Assembly: GCF_038396675.1 (NCBI RefSeq) | Contig: NC_088927.1 | Span: 37,909,501-37,973,500, forward strand | Direction of reading: 5' to 3' | Origin: Hydra vulgaris | Lineage: Eukaryota > Cnidaria > Hydrozoa > Anthoathecata > Hydridae | DNA: 64,000 bases | Part shown: in pieces, positions 1 to 13,029 of the stretch | Position numbering within the stretch: position 1 is the stretch's first letter | How the letters are laid out: each line of letters starts with the position of its first letter | Made by a program: the position numbers and the translations under genes | The notes under the pieces: model-generated | What the model was told of the DNA's origin: nothing | Seen by the model: only the letters and a program-made list of their open reading frames with translations | The model's database searches: none

Positions 1-476
1 AATCTAATATGCCATTTTTATTTGTTTCTTATAATTTTATTGAAAGTTTATTATATATATATATGATAAGTTTATATATATATATATATATATAAATATA
101 TATATACTTTTATATATATATAATTTTTTTTAAATTCAAAATTATTTTTAAGAAGTTGAGTGCAGTTTTATATTGTTTTCTAACATCCTTGAGCGTAAAT
201 ATTTGTTTTGAAAAGAAAAGAAAAAACTAACAAAAAATTACCTGCCTCTGAGAATTGTCTCATATTATGTTACTTGGTTTACCTATAGTTACCTATAATT
301 ACCAATACCTAAAATTACCATTGCCGCGTAAGACAATGATTTTTTTACAGTCTGTGTCACATTTTGTTTTTAAAAAAAGATTTTCTTTCTCGGAATTCCG
401 ACATTTCGGCTTGAAATATTGTAAATCCAGCCGGAACCGGAATAACCTAAAAGTCACAAAGTCCGGCGGAACGGAA

Positions 477-484
477 TTCCATCC

Positions 485-580
<96 letters not shown>

Positions 581-590
581 GGATGGAATA
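477..590. repeat. (TA)n array inside a 12-bp inverted repeat
   Basis: The array is bounded by ttccatccctaa (477-488) and its exact reverse complement (579-590). A second TA run lies at about 598-636. The sequence left of it (about 370-480) is comparatively GC-rich, with several CCGG/GGAATTCC words, and looks like the end of a short DNA element. No gene is visible in 1-1330; the rest is plain AT-rich sequence. Confidence 0.8.
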
Positions 591-641
<51 letters not shown>

Positions 642-1339
642 ATAAATACAAGAACAAGCAGTTTAAACACACAAATAATGCAATAGACATAAAAAAACCG
701 TGCATTTTTGTGAGCTTTTTCCGCGAAATTAAAGTCAAACATTTATCAAATTTTCGCATTTTACATGTGTTCAGAATAATATTGGTTTTGCAAGGTTTAT
801 TAAATAGGATAAATTTAGTTTTTTTAGCATTTAATGAAAGTTACTTATAAAGCACTCATTTAATTTACTAAATTCTTTGTTAAATGTTTCAAAAGAACAA
901 TAATATCTTTGAAAAATAAAACAGATTTGAGTCATTTGCAAATAAGATATACTTTAAATGCCAGGGACAACGACACCGGGTAAAGGGGACAGGGGCCACA
1001 TAAATCTTGCTAAATAAATGATTGTTAAATTATTGTAGATATTTAACCTAAGAACTGATATATTAGACATACTTATACTGATCGCATATATATGGCATTG
1101 GTCCAATCATTCCCACAGGGAGCAGTTGTGACCTGGTTTAAAAGTGACCTAGATTAAAAGCTTTAAGCGATACTATAATTAAAACAAGTTTCAAAACGTC
1201 CTATGTAGAATAAGTTAAGATAAGCTTGTACTTACCCAATAAATCTTTTAACTTTTAAAACAAGAAAGAATCAAACACTTTCATTGATTATTTAAATTCT
1301 TTTAAATTAGCCTAACGATTGTTTACGAATCATAAAAAA

Positions 1340-1610
1340 GTATTTAGACAAAAAAGACATTATTGCACCTCAGCAATTCAATAACAATTGTTTACATAAG
1401 GATTGGATTCAGGTTCTTATAACAAGATATTTTCATCTCGCATTATTTACAAGCAACATAAAGTGCAAGAGAACAGAAACATCTGTGATTATTACTTTAT
1501 AAATTTATCAAGTGAAATCATGAATATACCACCTGATAATATATGGAATTATGATCACACCAATCTTAATGATAATCGAGGTGGAAAAAAAAAGATAATA
1601 AAATAGCCTG
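1340..1610 (+). pseudogene. pogo/Tigger-like transposase remnant
   Basis: A short plus-strand reading frame contains IPPDNIWNYDHTNLNDNRGG followed by KKKIIK. This matches the pogo/Tigger/jerky transposase segment around the first catalytic aspartate (consensus about PxNIWNYDETNLxDDPG, known from the family). Here the expected DET is DHT, so the acidic Asp is kept but its neighbour is changed. The segment is isolated: upstream and downstream frames contain stops and no DNA-binding domain is recognisable. It abuts the TIR element that starts at 1701. This is a dead fragment with no sign of a functional gene. Confidence 0.6.
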
Positions 1611-1700
1611 TATCTTGAACGCGTCATTAATTCTATAAAACTCTTGAGTCTAAATGAAAAGTGGTTACAAAATCACTCTATATATTATGGAATATATAGA

Positions 1701-2347
1701 GTAACCAGGGGCAAAGCGAGACACAGGGTAGAGTGAGGCATTTAACTATTTAATTCTTGTGTAGGTTTTTTTTGTGGTAGTTAAGTTTCTATTTTCATTC
1801 ATGTTTAAATATTTTTTCTTTAATATTTAAAAATGGTTTCAAAAATAAAGCAAGTCAAAAAACAAACTTCATCAAATTTCTTCATTTTTATGAGGAAAGT
1901 GCGACAACACTTGATGAATTAAGTTTTGGAAAACCAAGCATCACTTTATCTAAGAATTAACTAATATAAGTTAAAGTAAAACTTAATAATAAAAAAAACA
2001 TTTTTTAAAAGTTTAGTCGTTAATTATTTAATCATTTGTTTCATAATAGTTCATATGTAACATATTACTAATTCTCTAATATTAAAACAACCGATTAATT
2101 TTTCTAATTTGTTAAAAAATCTGTTGAATTTGTTAAAAATATGACAATAATTGACAATTAAATCTTTAATTTGCCTTTTTTTTGCTTCAAACCAAATTCA
2201 GATTCTGGGGAAAGTGAAAAAGGATAGTTTACGTAATTTTAAATTGATGTAAAACGCTTGATTTCCAAAATTTCCAATAGCTCAAAGCGATTCTATCCAA
2301 GTTTTAAAAACTTTCATAAAAAGTGTTTTGCCTTTGCCCGTGGTTAC
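1701..2347. mobile_element. Non-autonomous TIR element of about 0.65 kb
   Basis: The left end gtaaccaggggcaaag (1701-1716) and the right end ctttgcccgtggttac (2332-2347) are inverted repeats with one mismatch in 16. The interior is AT-rich and non-coding. Its size and TIRs fit a MITE-like derivative. The neighbouring pogo-like fragment suggests, but does not prove, a pogo origin. Confidence 0.6.
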
Positions 2348-2689
2348 ATTATTAAAAAAAATTTTAGAAATTTTATTTGAATTTTAAAAGAAAAAAATAT
2401 TATTTCTATAGAAGTTGCTATAATTTTGAATTGCTATATGATAAATGTAAAGGAAAAAAAAGTCTTTTTATACCAATTTCTATAATTGTTAGAATTTCTA
2501 TAAAGCTGCTATAAAAATTTTATACTGCTATATGAAAAGGAAAAAAAAAATCTTTTTTTGCCAATTTCTATTAAAGTTATTAAAGTTTCTATAGAAATTC
2601 TAAATTCTAGAAAAAATAACTGATAACCAAAACTTTTTAAAAACTCTTATGTATCGTGGTTGTCAAAACTGGTATCTTTTTTTTGTTCC

Positions 2690-2904
2690 AAAACCCTATA
2701 TAACTTTTAAAAGAGAGTATGCTGTAAAATCCTATAGAACATTTAAAAGCGGGTAAGCTGTAAAATCCTATAGAACATTTAAAAGAGGGTATGCTGTAAA
2801 ATCCTATAGAACTTTTAAAAAGGGTATGCTGTAAAATCCTATAGAACATTTAAAAGAGGGTATGCTGTAAAATCCTATAGAACATTTAAAAGAGGGTATG
2901 CTGT
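2690..2904. repeat. 36-bp minisatellite, six copies
   Basis: There are six head-to-tail copies of a 36-bp unit (core aaaatcctatagaaca and agggtatgctgt). One copy is 35 bp. The unit length is a multiple of three, so the minus strand stays open across several units and reads as a repeated 12-residue peptide (IPSFKCSIGFYS). The one-base deletion in copy four breaks that frame, which argues against selection on a protein. Confidence 0.85.
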
Positions 2905-3182
2905 AAATAAAAATTATCCTGATACAGTTAATAAGATCATCTATAGGTATATGACGTTCAATTAACAGCACAGTATGTTTTGTTTTGAGGATTCTTTCGA
3001 GAAACATTTAGAAACTAAAAATAAACGTAAGAATTTATCTTAATATATTTTTTTTAGCTCAAAATTTCCTTCTGCCATAAAAGATTGACAGTTCTCTTGA
3101 TATTAATATTTACATATAATTTACATTATAACATTATAATCATTGCAAAATGGCAAAAAAAAGATATACCAAAATAACATAA

Positions 3183-3658
3183 TCAAATAGGTTTTAAGCC
3201 AACCCAGCTTCTAAGTCGCTCAAATATAAGAAATGAGATAGTAGTGTGAGGGCCTATTCGTACCCAATTTGGTACTAATCCTTTATAAAAACCTAAAAGT
3301 CCTTCAGTATTTAGAATTTTTACAAAACATGAATATGCCGACGTATAAACCAAGTTTTTGTTTCTTACGATTCTTTCGTTCATGATGCGTGTTTTTATTA
3401 CATCAACAGGGCTGGTTACTAATGCTGTGATCAACCCGGCAGTAACAGACGCTATTAAATGCAATTTGAAGCCTTCTTCCATAAAATTATTTCTCAATAA
3501 AATAGATTTGCTATGATCATAAGAAGGTATTTGAGAAGCAGTAAGTATAGCAGCTCGTAAAACTGTAGGTCCAACGCCTCTCCACATCCCTAAAATACCT
3601 TCATTAGTTAATATATCTTGGAAAGCTGCAAACGTGTGGCGATAGCGGGCACACTCAC
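3183..3658 (-). CDS. Mitochondrial carrier (SLC25) gene, last exon
   Basis: This is the 3' exon of an SLC25-family inner-membrane transporter. It begins after a ...ttttgttttag acceptor at 3659-3660 and ends at the stop at 3183. The exon completes a glycine codon and then reads ECARYRHTF, an EGILGMWRGVGPTVLRAA stretch and TASQIPSYDHSK, which belong to the second carrier repeat. The third repeat follows, with the signature SPVDVIKTRI, then EGLLGFYKGLVPNWVRIGPH and a C-terminal helix. The wording (RAAILTASQ, IPSYDHSK) is closest to the UCP/dicarboxylate-carrier branch, especially carriers annotated as ucpB-like. The transported substrate cannot be read from sequence. The junction to the exon at 7986-8200 is in phase. 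I am sure of the family and unsure of the subfamily. Confidence 0.9.
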
Positions 3659-4633
3659 CTAAAACAAAATAATCAATCATGTTTCATTTGCAATATTAGC
3701 TACTAAACTTATATGGCCAAATAATTTTTTATTTATATTTTAAAAAAAAATTACTCTGAGAGGTATAATACAAGTGGAATTTCTTCCAGATATAATAAAC
3801 TCATGCTGGTTACACTAAAAGTCTTATTTACTTTTATTCATATTTACTTTTGATTAGTGAGATTTTAAATTAATTTTTTGTTTTGGGTGCCTTAAGAAGA
3901 CCTATCGGTCTTGTCACGGGCGCCTAAAAATACTTTTTGACTATTTAATGTCTAATTAGACCGAAACTTTCAGTAAAAATGCTGAAATCTAGTCAATTTA
4001 TTTAAAGCTACTCCAATTCAAAGTAAAGAAACTTAAAATAAACACCTTTAACCTGACGAAGATTTAAAAAAAAATTTCAAAAATTTCACTTGAGAAGATT
4101 GCTTGCTTGGAAAGTGTAGTATTAGTAGAAAGAGATATTTTTTCAAGTTGGACAGCTAGAGTAGGTCAAATGCATAAACAATGCCTTTTTGGACCTTGTC
4201 TAAAAGAGAAAAAGCATCATTAGAAGATTCCAGTCCAAACCGAGTTCCATACAAGAATATGACAGTATGACAACAGCATTCCATACAAAATTTAATAAGA
4301 GATTTATATAGATAAATTACAAAAATCAGGAGTAAGAAATTGGCGAGCATAAATACAGCAATAAAAAGTGGCATAACCCACTTAAATACACACAGCCTGC
4401 CTGATGGTTTAATATCTGATAAGCAGTAGTTTCTAGTTTAGATCTTTACTTTTTTAAAGTGATTACCTTGTTTTAATAAGTTTCATTTTGCATTTTTAAA
4501 TTTCTATTCTAACAAAATCCCCCTGAAAAAAGTGCTTTGTAGTTATTTGCAAAAAAAACGTCGATACTTAAAAAAGCTTCATCAAGTTCAGAAACAAAAA
4601 AAATTGAAAACTAATTCTGAGTAGAGTAAAAGT

Positions 4634-4680
4634 GGGTAGAATGAAATAGAGGATAGAATGAAATAGAGGGTAGAATGAAA
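4634..4680. repeat. 17-bp tandem repeat
   Basis: There are about 2.7 copies of a unit like ggtagaatgaaatagag, inside the carrier gene's long intron. No coding meaning is visible. Confidence 0.6.
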
Positions 4681-4999
4681 GTTATGATAATCTACTTATT
4701 TATTGAATAGACATTTTGCAAATATTTTTTGATCATGTTGTGAAGAATCTTTTTCTGAATAAGATGATATAAATTTTAATACAAAATAAGTAATTTTTTT
4801 CTACTAATGGTCAAATTTTCAGTTGCTTTAACTTTTTTTGTTGTTGTTATGAAAAATAGGCATAAAAATCTTGAAAGTGAAATTTGCTGGCATTTTGATA
4901 TAAACTATACCTCAAAGAAACTTGCACGCATATAAAAATAAAAAGTGGCAAACATTCACTCAACAAAGCAGCATACCAGTAGCAACTTTTTATAGGTGT

Positions 5000-6420
5000 C
5001 AATGACATAGGTGAAATAATTGGCAGAGGTTTAAACACAAGATTGCTGCAACATTTTGAATCAAATTTAGTAGATACACTCATCAAATTATCCAATCGAG
5101 GCTTTAGTACAACTTAGAATGACATTATCACTTTAGTTACAGACTATTTGCAACACCAAGGTCAATCTCATCTTTTTTCCAACGGTATACCAGGAAAAGA
5201 TTGGTACAAGCTTTTCATCAACCGGTAGAGTCTTAGTTAAACATCAGAGCTGCTTCTCGCCCACAGGAAATAGTAGCAAAGTATTTTAACACACTGCAAA
5301 AAGAATTCAACAAAGCAGGTATTAACAAGAACACTTTATGTCATTTGTAGAATTTTGATAAAAATGGCTACTCTGGTGATCAAGGAAAGCAACACATAGA
5401 TTGCAGACATGGTTCTAAACAACCGTTGAAATTGCTTGGCAACAATAAAAAAATCAATTATACAATTGGAAATTGCATTTATGCAGGTGATTATCGGTAA
5501 ATAGTTTAGTTAATTTGTTAAAAATTAGTTTAATCAACTATTTAATTCAATAAATCAAACTTTGGTTATCCAATAAGATACTCATATTTTATTTGTAGAT
5601 GGACACTTGACACATGTTACGTATATTGTTGTACTTAATTGTATTGAAAACAATATCTTGTTAATTTGCTACCAGCTCATTCGTCGCATATTTTGCAGTT
5701 ACCATGTCAAAAGAGTTTAGCGCAAATTACTTCATGAGTTTTATGCAGAGACACAATTCAGCAATTTGTCAAAAGAATGTTTTAGTAAACTGGGGATAAA
5801 ACTTTTTAGCTCGGGTGAAGTTTTTAAACACATGCAAAAAGTCACTGGATTTTTAAGTATTGATTTGTTTCCGCTCAACATCAAGAAAATCGATCCATCT
5901 AAATTACAAATTGCTAATACATTTGAATCACTTTCATCTTAACCTGAGCTTTTGTCATCTCAACCACTAGAATCTAGTGCACCAGCTCCACTAGATACAT
6001 CATCTCAGCCACTGCCTTCTGAATCTACACCAAAAACATACATCGTATAGCACCAGCTCTATATTTAATTCCACAGTCAACTCGCCTGCAACCAACCTTA
6101 AATATAACTCTGGCTATTCAGGAGATTCAAAAAGAAGTTGAAAAACGATTGCAATTGGCCTAATCACTTGCCGCAGCTTTGTAGCAAATGTCTCGCATCC
6201 AACACAATGACATAAAAAATCGTATACAAAAAAATGTAGACATGATAAATCAATCAACAACAGCGACTGAAACAACAAAAACAGCAGCAAACCAAGTCAA
6301 GTGCAATTTTTAAGCGAAGCTTCAGTAAGTCAAAATAGTGAATGTTATCAGTGCAAAAATTCAAAATGCAAGGTTTGGCTTTGTCAAATATGCATTTGTT
6401 ACACAAAAAGTGCAGATCAA
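5000..6420 (+). pseudogene. pogo/Tigger-like transposase remnant inside an intron
   Basis: With several stops and frame changes, the plus strand reads in order: FSNGIPGKDWYKLFINR (the PGKDW motif of CENP-B/Tigger HTH domains); FNTLQKEFNKAGINKNTL, NFDKNGYSGDQGK and CRHGSKQPLKLLGNNKKINY (start of the DDE core); LFVDGHLTHVTYIVVLNCIE (second catalytic Asp, the DGHxSH motif); and then a Ser/Pro-rich tail with a Cys cluster (CYQCKNSKCKVW) near 6340-6380. The order matches pogo-like transposases. At least four in-frame stops show that it is inactive. It lies antisense within the 4.3-kb intron of the carrier gene. Confidence is high for the superfamily and low for the exact borders. Confidence 0.7.
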
Positions 6421-6853
6421 GTGACAACTCTTAAAGACTTAACATCATCATATAAAAATGTTTTCTTTATTAATTGGTTGTTTTTTTTTTTAATTGTTAT
6501 TATTGATTATTTTTAATTATTATTATTATTGGTTGTTTTTTTAAGTTATTTTCAATTAAGCAACAATTATCATTGGTTGAATTTTTTAATAAGTATTAAT
6601 TACTCATCAATTTGCATATTTCATTCTCCCCAAGTATGAGGATAGGAAACGAGGAGTTTTTTTTCCAATTATATAAAAATCTTTCTTAAAAATCTTTTTA
6701 AGAAAATTATTTGATTTTTATTTAAATCCTGCACCTACAATACACCAATACTACCTACAATACACCTACCCTCCTACAATACACCTTGAAATTTTCTACT
6801 TAAAAAAAAAAAGAATTAAAAATCTTTTTCCTGTAAAAAAGTTAAAACTCCTT

Positions 6854-6936
6854 TTTTTTTAAATAAGCTATTTGTAGGTTACAAGAACTGATATCACATC
6901 AGTTCTTGTAACCTACAAATAGCTTATTTAAAAAAA
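6854..6936. repeat. Perfect 39-bp-arm hairpin, 5-nt loop
   Basis: The arms 6854-6892 and 6898-6936 are exact reverse complements. The loop is atcac. The hairpin lies in the carrier gene's intron and has no coding capacity. Confidence 0.9.
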
Positions 6937-7650
6937 TAGATGATGGTGTTTTCAACAAAGTCAAAAAAATTGTAGTTTGCGCTCATAACAAGTTGAAAAT
7001 AGAAAATATTTAAAAAATCTACACAAATTGAAACTGAAATCGATGTCTGTTAAGAGAACAACGTACTTGGAAATCATGCAGCAGATAGATATTACATTAA
7101 GTTCATAATTTTATTATGGACACAATTATAAAAAAAAGCTACAACTATTTTTCCACAAATATTGCCTCACTTTATCCAAAGAACTTTTAGGATATTAAAC
7201 AACCTGTTTATCAGGACAGAATTTTTCATTGTAGTACTAACACTTGGAGAATTACCATCCTAGTAGTATTAACACTAGGAGAATTAGCAAGGTTTACAAA
7301 TTCCTCCTACTCATATGCACAATCAAAATAAATCAGAGTTTTTCGTTTTCTAGGTAAATTGCCTTTAACACAACTAATGAGTCTCATCTGGCCTAATATA
7401 GGATCAATTTAACACCAAGTACAGGACAAATAATGTTTAATAATGAATTATAGATCATGTAGCCAAAATAACACTCAGAAATTGGGTATACTATAATCAT
7501 CATCAGTAAATCCTAATAAATTAATTCATAATTTAAATGATTCTTAATACTTAGTCTAAATATAATCAATTATATTTGCTATTTATTGTTTTAGACTTAT
7601 TATTAGTGTATATTGTAATTTGAAAAGTGATCTGCTACTTTGGAGACCTC

Positions 7651-7710
7651 ATTCAGGCTTGGTCTGCAAATTTGCACAAAACTCAGGCTTGGTCTGCAAA
7701 TTTGCACAAA
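7651..7710. repeat. 30-bp direct duplication
   Basis: Two head-to-tail copies are nearly identical (core caggcttggtctgcaaattt). The surrounding 6940-7980 is AT-rich intron with nothing else recognised. Confidence 0.85.
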
Positions 7711-7985
7711 ATGTACAGAACAAAAGTCATGAAGATAAACTTTATATTTATTTTTCCTGCTTGAACACCTTAGTCCACCCCTGAAAGTATGCTATAGGAT
7801 TTTAGAATAAGAAAAGTCAGTTTTGACACCAATTAAATAGATAAAAATAAATTTAAAAAATTTTCATATCATTTTTTGTGGCTATGAATATTTGATACAA
7901 AATAAAGTTTTATGACAATATAATATAAAACAGTTTATGAGTAAAAATTTAAAGTGACCAAAAAGCTTTAATATAAATCAGTTAC

Positions 7986-8200
7986 CAGGTTTAAGCTTTT
8001 CTTGAGCTTGCATTCTTATCTTTACTAAATCAGTTGGATTTGCAATTGCACTCCCTATCGCACCAACTATTGCTCCTGCTATTACTTTTTTCCATAATGG
8101 TGCATATATAGAAGTAGCACCTAGCTTACTTTTAACTGGTTCATATGCACCTAATCTAAACGTGCTATAAATACTTTCTCGCATGATTGATGCAGTAACC
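7986..8200 (-). CDS. Mitochondrial carrier (SLC25) gene, internal exon
   Basis: This exon lies between an acceptor (ag at 8201-8202) and a GTAAC donor (7985-7981). It encodes VTASIMRESIYSTFRLGAYE and then PVKSKLG, followed by the second repeat with AGAIVGAIGSAIANPTDLVK and IRMQAQEKLKPG. The carrier signature P-x-D-x-x-K is NPTDLVK. The split glycine codon joins exactly to the exon ending at 3658. That gives the usual spacing between the second signature and the RYRHTF block. The intron between the two exons is about 4.3 kb and contains a dead pogo-like transposon and a perfect hairpin. Confidence 0.9.
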
Positions 8201-8400
8201 CTACAAAAAATTAATTAATGAAAATAATGCAGATAAGAGGGAATAAAATATAATTGATAAGAAAGTATAATCATTTCAAATAATAAGTGAGAAAGAGAGT
8301 TAAACAGCTTCAGAAATTTAAAAGATCATTAAATCTAATTGATAAAAGAGAGATCAATTTTGGAAAACTGTAAAATGTTAAATAAATATTAAATATTCAC

Positions 8401-8554
8401 CCTTTGTACAAACCACCAAAGCCTTCATTTTTAAAAATATATATTGCACTCCTAATAAAACCATTGTATTTTCTTTTATAAAAAATATTTTTATTTTCAG
8501 AAAGTTGGTTGTCTAATTGGAGACGAATTTTAATGACATCAATAGGATTGGTAA
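8401..8554 (-). CDS. Mitochondrial carrier (SLC25) gene, upstream internal exon
   Basis: This exon starts after a tttag acceptor (8555-8556) and ends at a GTGAAT donor. It reads TNPIDVIKIRLQL, the first carrier signature. A lysine-rich loop follows (NQLSENKNIFYKRK), then YNGFIRSAIYIFKNEGFGGL and YKG. The terminal GG plus the first G of the next exon restores a glycine before VTASIMRES, as expected for a carrier. All three P-x-D-x-x-K signatures of the protein are therefore present in the three exons. The N-terminal exon, with transmembrane helix 1 and the start codon, should lie to the right of 8556 on this strand. I could not identify it. Confidence 0.85.
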
Positions 8555-9288
8555 CTAAATATAAAAGAGTAATAAAGTATTGGCAACTAAATACTAAAAA
8601 TTTGCACCAGAATATAAAAAAATAAATATAAAAAAAAACCTTAAAAAAAATATATTTTTTTTTTTTTTGTTTACTGACATTCTTTCAGTTTCTTTTCTTA
8701 GTATTTCATTCTTTTTTTTTTTTATTAAACTCTTTTTATCATAAATATGTCTTTATTATCTTATTATCCTTCATAACTTTATTCTATTTTTTTATTTAAC
8801 TTTTACTTGGGAATATAAAAAATATATATCTTTTTAATATTTGTGATTTTTGACTGGTTAAATGATTTGAATTTTTGTCATCTAATGAACTAAATAAAAA
8901 AATTTTTATAAATAAAGTAGAAATAAAAATGATTTAGCTGGCACATCTGTTTTTAATATTCAATTGTACAAACGTATTTAAAAGTCTAACATTTTGACTT
9001 ATAAACTTTTTTTCAAAATCTTTTTAATCAAAGTACTTTAAAAGCTTATCAAAATTATTAAAAGTCTTCTTAAAAAATTTTTTTTGCCAGGAATAATTTT
9101 TTAGCAGTTGTTCGGAAGCAGTATTACAATTATTTTCGATTACAATTACTTTACTCTGGCTGAGATATATAAAAATAATTTTAATAACATCTTAGTGTTG
9201 GATATTTAAAAAAACAACAACACTCATAAAATAAATAGTGATTTGAAAAACTCAACCATTTTTTTCAAACCGAATCTTGAATCGAAGC

Positions 9289-9331
9289 GACACTTGATTT
9301 GCGAATTGAAACAATTCGCAAATCAAGTGTC
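9289..9331. repeat. 19-bp-arm hairpin
   Basis: The arms gacacttgatttgcgaatt (9289-9307) and its exact reverse complement (9313-9331) flank the loop gaaac. It sits just before the microsatellite block. Confidence 0.85.
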
Positions 9332-9344
9332 TCTGAGTAATAGT

Positions 9345-9848
<504 letters not shown>

Positions 9849-10479
9849 CATGTATGATACATATTACTTCTGCAAAAACAACTTACTAAAACCAGCACTG
9901 ATACAAGAAACGCCGGAACAAAAAAAACGTGCAAGATTCTCATACTCTAACTTTTTTTCAATATTAATAGCTGAATCCCTCGTAGGCAAAAGTACCATTT
10001 TATGAGAAAGTCATACTCGTATTTTTATAATAGGTAGCTTATTTCTAGATTAGGGATTTTAATTACTATAAAAGATATCCAATAATCTGACATAATGATT
10101 TTTAAATATCTTAATATAGTAATAAATATTCATATTAGTATTTTAAAAAACATTCACAAAATGAAAAACAGATTCAGCAATATTTGTGAAATTCGATGAT
10201 AGTTCCCGACATGTTGAGACCTGTAGTGTGTGCGCATGGAGACCTGCACATTACATCTCATAAAGCCTTTCTGATAAAGCGGAAATATGATTTTCTGAAA
10301 CATGTTTTCGATTCTAATTTTTTTTCATTTTTACGGGATGTACTCATTAAAATTTGGTTGCAGTGCAGAGTTAAAAAAAAAAGTGCAGTGCAGAGTTAAA
10401 AAAAAAAAAGAAAAAAAAAGCAGAGTTTTTGTTAAATCTTTAAATTGCATATTGTAACAATCAAGTTTCTGCGGTATCA

Positions 10480-11860
10480 AGAGTTCTCATACTCGATACC
10501 TCGAATTTTTTCCCGATCCTTGGACATAATGTACTTGGGCTTTGATCCTCTCAATATCTCAAAACTCAATATCTCGGATTTTTATATCTCAATATCTCGG
10601 ACCTGGGACGATATTCTTTCGCTATATCGAACTTTTCAACAATTCTTTTCAACAATTGTTTTAATAACATGCCATTTTTTAAAAATTCTAATCAGGTGCA
10701 GACCAGACTACTCTTATAGGAAGGGGGGGAGGGCAATTTTAAAGATTTTAAATGCGTTATGAACTATCGAGATATCAATTTTAATTAATCAGGATATCAA
10801 TTTAAATTTTAAATCGATTTTGATAAATATCGATTCAAAATTCGCATCTTAATATTGTATTAAAATATCATATCATTTTTTAAAAATATATCAATATCCC
10901 GGGCCGTTTTTAAAATTTAAACGTTTGAAAAGTATTCCTTTAGGAGATTAATAATAATTGATTTTAATAAAACTTTTTATCAAATGTAAAAGAATGCTTC
11001 TAGTTAACCGAAAATTTATAAGCAAATCTATGATGGAAAAATGCAAGACATTAAAAGTTTAGGCAACACCAACTCTAACACCACATCTGTCCATTAGTCC
11101 ATGAATGTAATACAAAGCTTATTATTGTCGCAAAATTTTGCGTCTGTGTATTTAGTCTGTGGATAATACCGAACCCCCGCCAATTTCTATCCTGTAAGCT
11201 ATAAACGATTTCATTTCTTTATGGAATGCCTTGATGACAGGCTCTTGGAAAGAGACTGCCATTAATCTTTTAAAAAAATCTTGTATCAGCAAAACAAACC
11301 AAAAAGATGGAAGAAGTTGATGACAATGTTTTGTTCAAATTTTTGACATAAGAGCACAACCCTTTGTGAGAATTAGATCCTAGTGCCTTCCAAGAATAGC
11401 TCTCAGTAGAATCTTACATCGGTTTAGGTTGCAATGTACTAATCACATGTTTACAAGCTACAGATGCTGAAAGCATTTTGAAAATAACGATGATAAAAAT
11501 AGCGTTAACAAAGGTGTAGAAGTTGAATTCACCACGTCTATCTGGTTTTCAATTAAATGATGCTTTTAAAACGCTTTAAAATACTTTGCTATGCAGCCCA
11601 AAATACGGAAATAAAACACAATTCCTAGCACTGATGCTTGGGGATATAATGAAGATGGAAAAGATAAATAGTTTAAAGCAATGCCAGGCTTAAATTTATT
11701 CCAAATGGTAGCTTTTTTTGTCAGCAATTTTTTTCAGATAAAAAATAATGTGTTTTTGGTAAAAGTTGGACCGTTTTCAACTCCTTTCTCAATATTTTAA
11801 ATTCTCAATATCTCAAACTTTTTTTCCGGCTCCCTGAGAGGTCGATCAAGAGGTATTTTA
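10480..11860 (+). mobile_element. Tigger/pogo-like element, badly decayed
   Basis: Both flanks carry repeated 'caatatctc' and 'tatctcgga' words with tttttcccgatcc (about 10480-10620) or tttttttccggctccctgag (about 11815-11840). This resembles the ends of Tigger-type elements. Inside, a frame near 11235-11300 reads SWKETAINLFKKSCIS, like the AWxxVxxxTIxNCFKKAGI segment that follows the DDE core of pogo-like transposases. No intact domain remains. The superfamily call rests on this segment and the flank wording, so it is moderate only. Confidence 0.45.
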
Positions 11861-13029
11861 AGAAAAGATAAGAAGAATTAAATAATCAATTAAAAAAGAC
11901 AAAGCAAAACTAGAGATAAAAGATTGTTTTTTTTTGTTTGTTGTCGTTTTAAACTTTTTATTTGAGCATTTCCAAGATCTTTATACTTCTTATAGCAAAA
12001 AGGTTTCTTCAACTCATATGAGTCTTTTAAAGCCGCCGCGTCGCATCTTAGAGCAGAGACCGCTACTCTAATTTTTAGGAACCATACAAAACAGTTATGA
12101 ATAAGCTGGCATCGTTAAACTTTTTTGCCTTGTCCACTGTTAATATCTGCTGTGTAGCTTTGATCATTTGAATTATAAAAATATATATCAGCCATGAATC
12201 TTGCCTCATGGATTGCACCAGGCTGCAAGTTCACTCGCCTGAATTGTGTCAAGTAAGTTATATAGTTATCTTTTTAAATCTAATATAAAGTAATTTTTAT
12301 GGACTCTTAGTACCACCTCACAAAACTTCTAAGAAATGTGAAATGTGGATTTTTATAAATATTTCCTGTAGAGAGCTCAAAGGATGGTCAATAATATTGG
12401 TAAGAGTTGCTATTGTTCCGTGGTATTTTATGGTATTTACCAGTTTTGCAACTGTTTGTGTCTAAATTAACTGCAAAAACATGATCTACCAAATCGTATT
12501 ATTGAAAAAATCTCTACTGCCTGAACTTCTCCAATTGAATTTTCAATTATGTGAACACTTAACAGAATGTCTTTCAAATCCGGAGCATCTGAAGTGGATA
12601 CACCTAATTAGAGGCGTAGGTAGGCATTTGTATATGGGCAGTTGCCAAGGACGCAACATTTAAAGAGCGCCAAAATCATTTCAGATAAATTGCATATACC
12701 TAATTTGTATAATTCTGTAGGAAATAAAATGCATATGCGCATTTTTGTTAATAAGCATAATTCGTGCGCATATGAATTTACGACACATTCACACATAATA
12801 GCCTGTGTAAAGATAATAAATTTACAAATTCTTTAAAATTGTGCCGCTCTTTGCTTCACGTTTGACAAAGAATCAGTGTTAAATGAAATTTTTCAAATAC
12901 AGAGACGTAAAGCTATATTTTGATTGATCAGCTGTGGTTATAAGTTGAGTCTATTATCTCTGAACTTTGTACTGTAGTGCAATATTTTACTGTAGTACTG
13001 TAGTGTAAATATTTTTTTATATATTTTTT
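11861..13029. other. AT-rich sequence without a recognisable gene
   Basis: No supported gene was seen. At 12600-12670 a short stretch (gaggcgtaggtagg ... gggcagttgcc) resembles the conserved tip of a DNA-transposon MITE, but no partner end was found. The open frames of about 60 residues around 12480-12840 have no recognisable domain. Confidence 0.5.

Noticed and set aside
2637..3007. Repeat protein with a 12-residue unit on the minus strand
   Set aside because: It results from a 36-bp minisatellite. A one-base deletion in one unit breaks the frame, so no protein selection is evident.
12608..12836. Small genes on both strands around 12.6-12.8 kb
   Set aside because: The overlapping short frames on both strands have no domain, and the sequence resembles a transposon tip.
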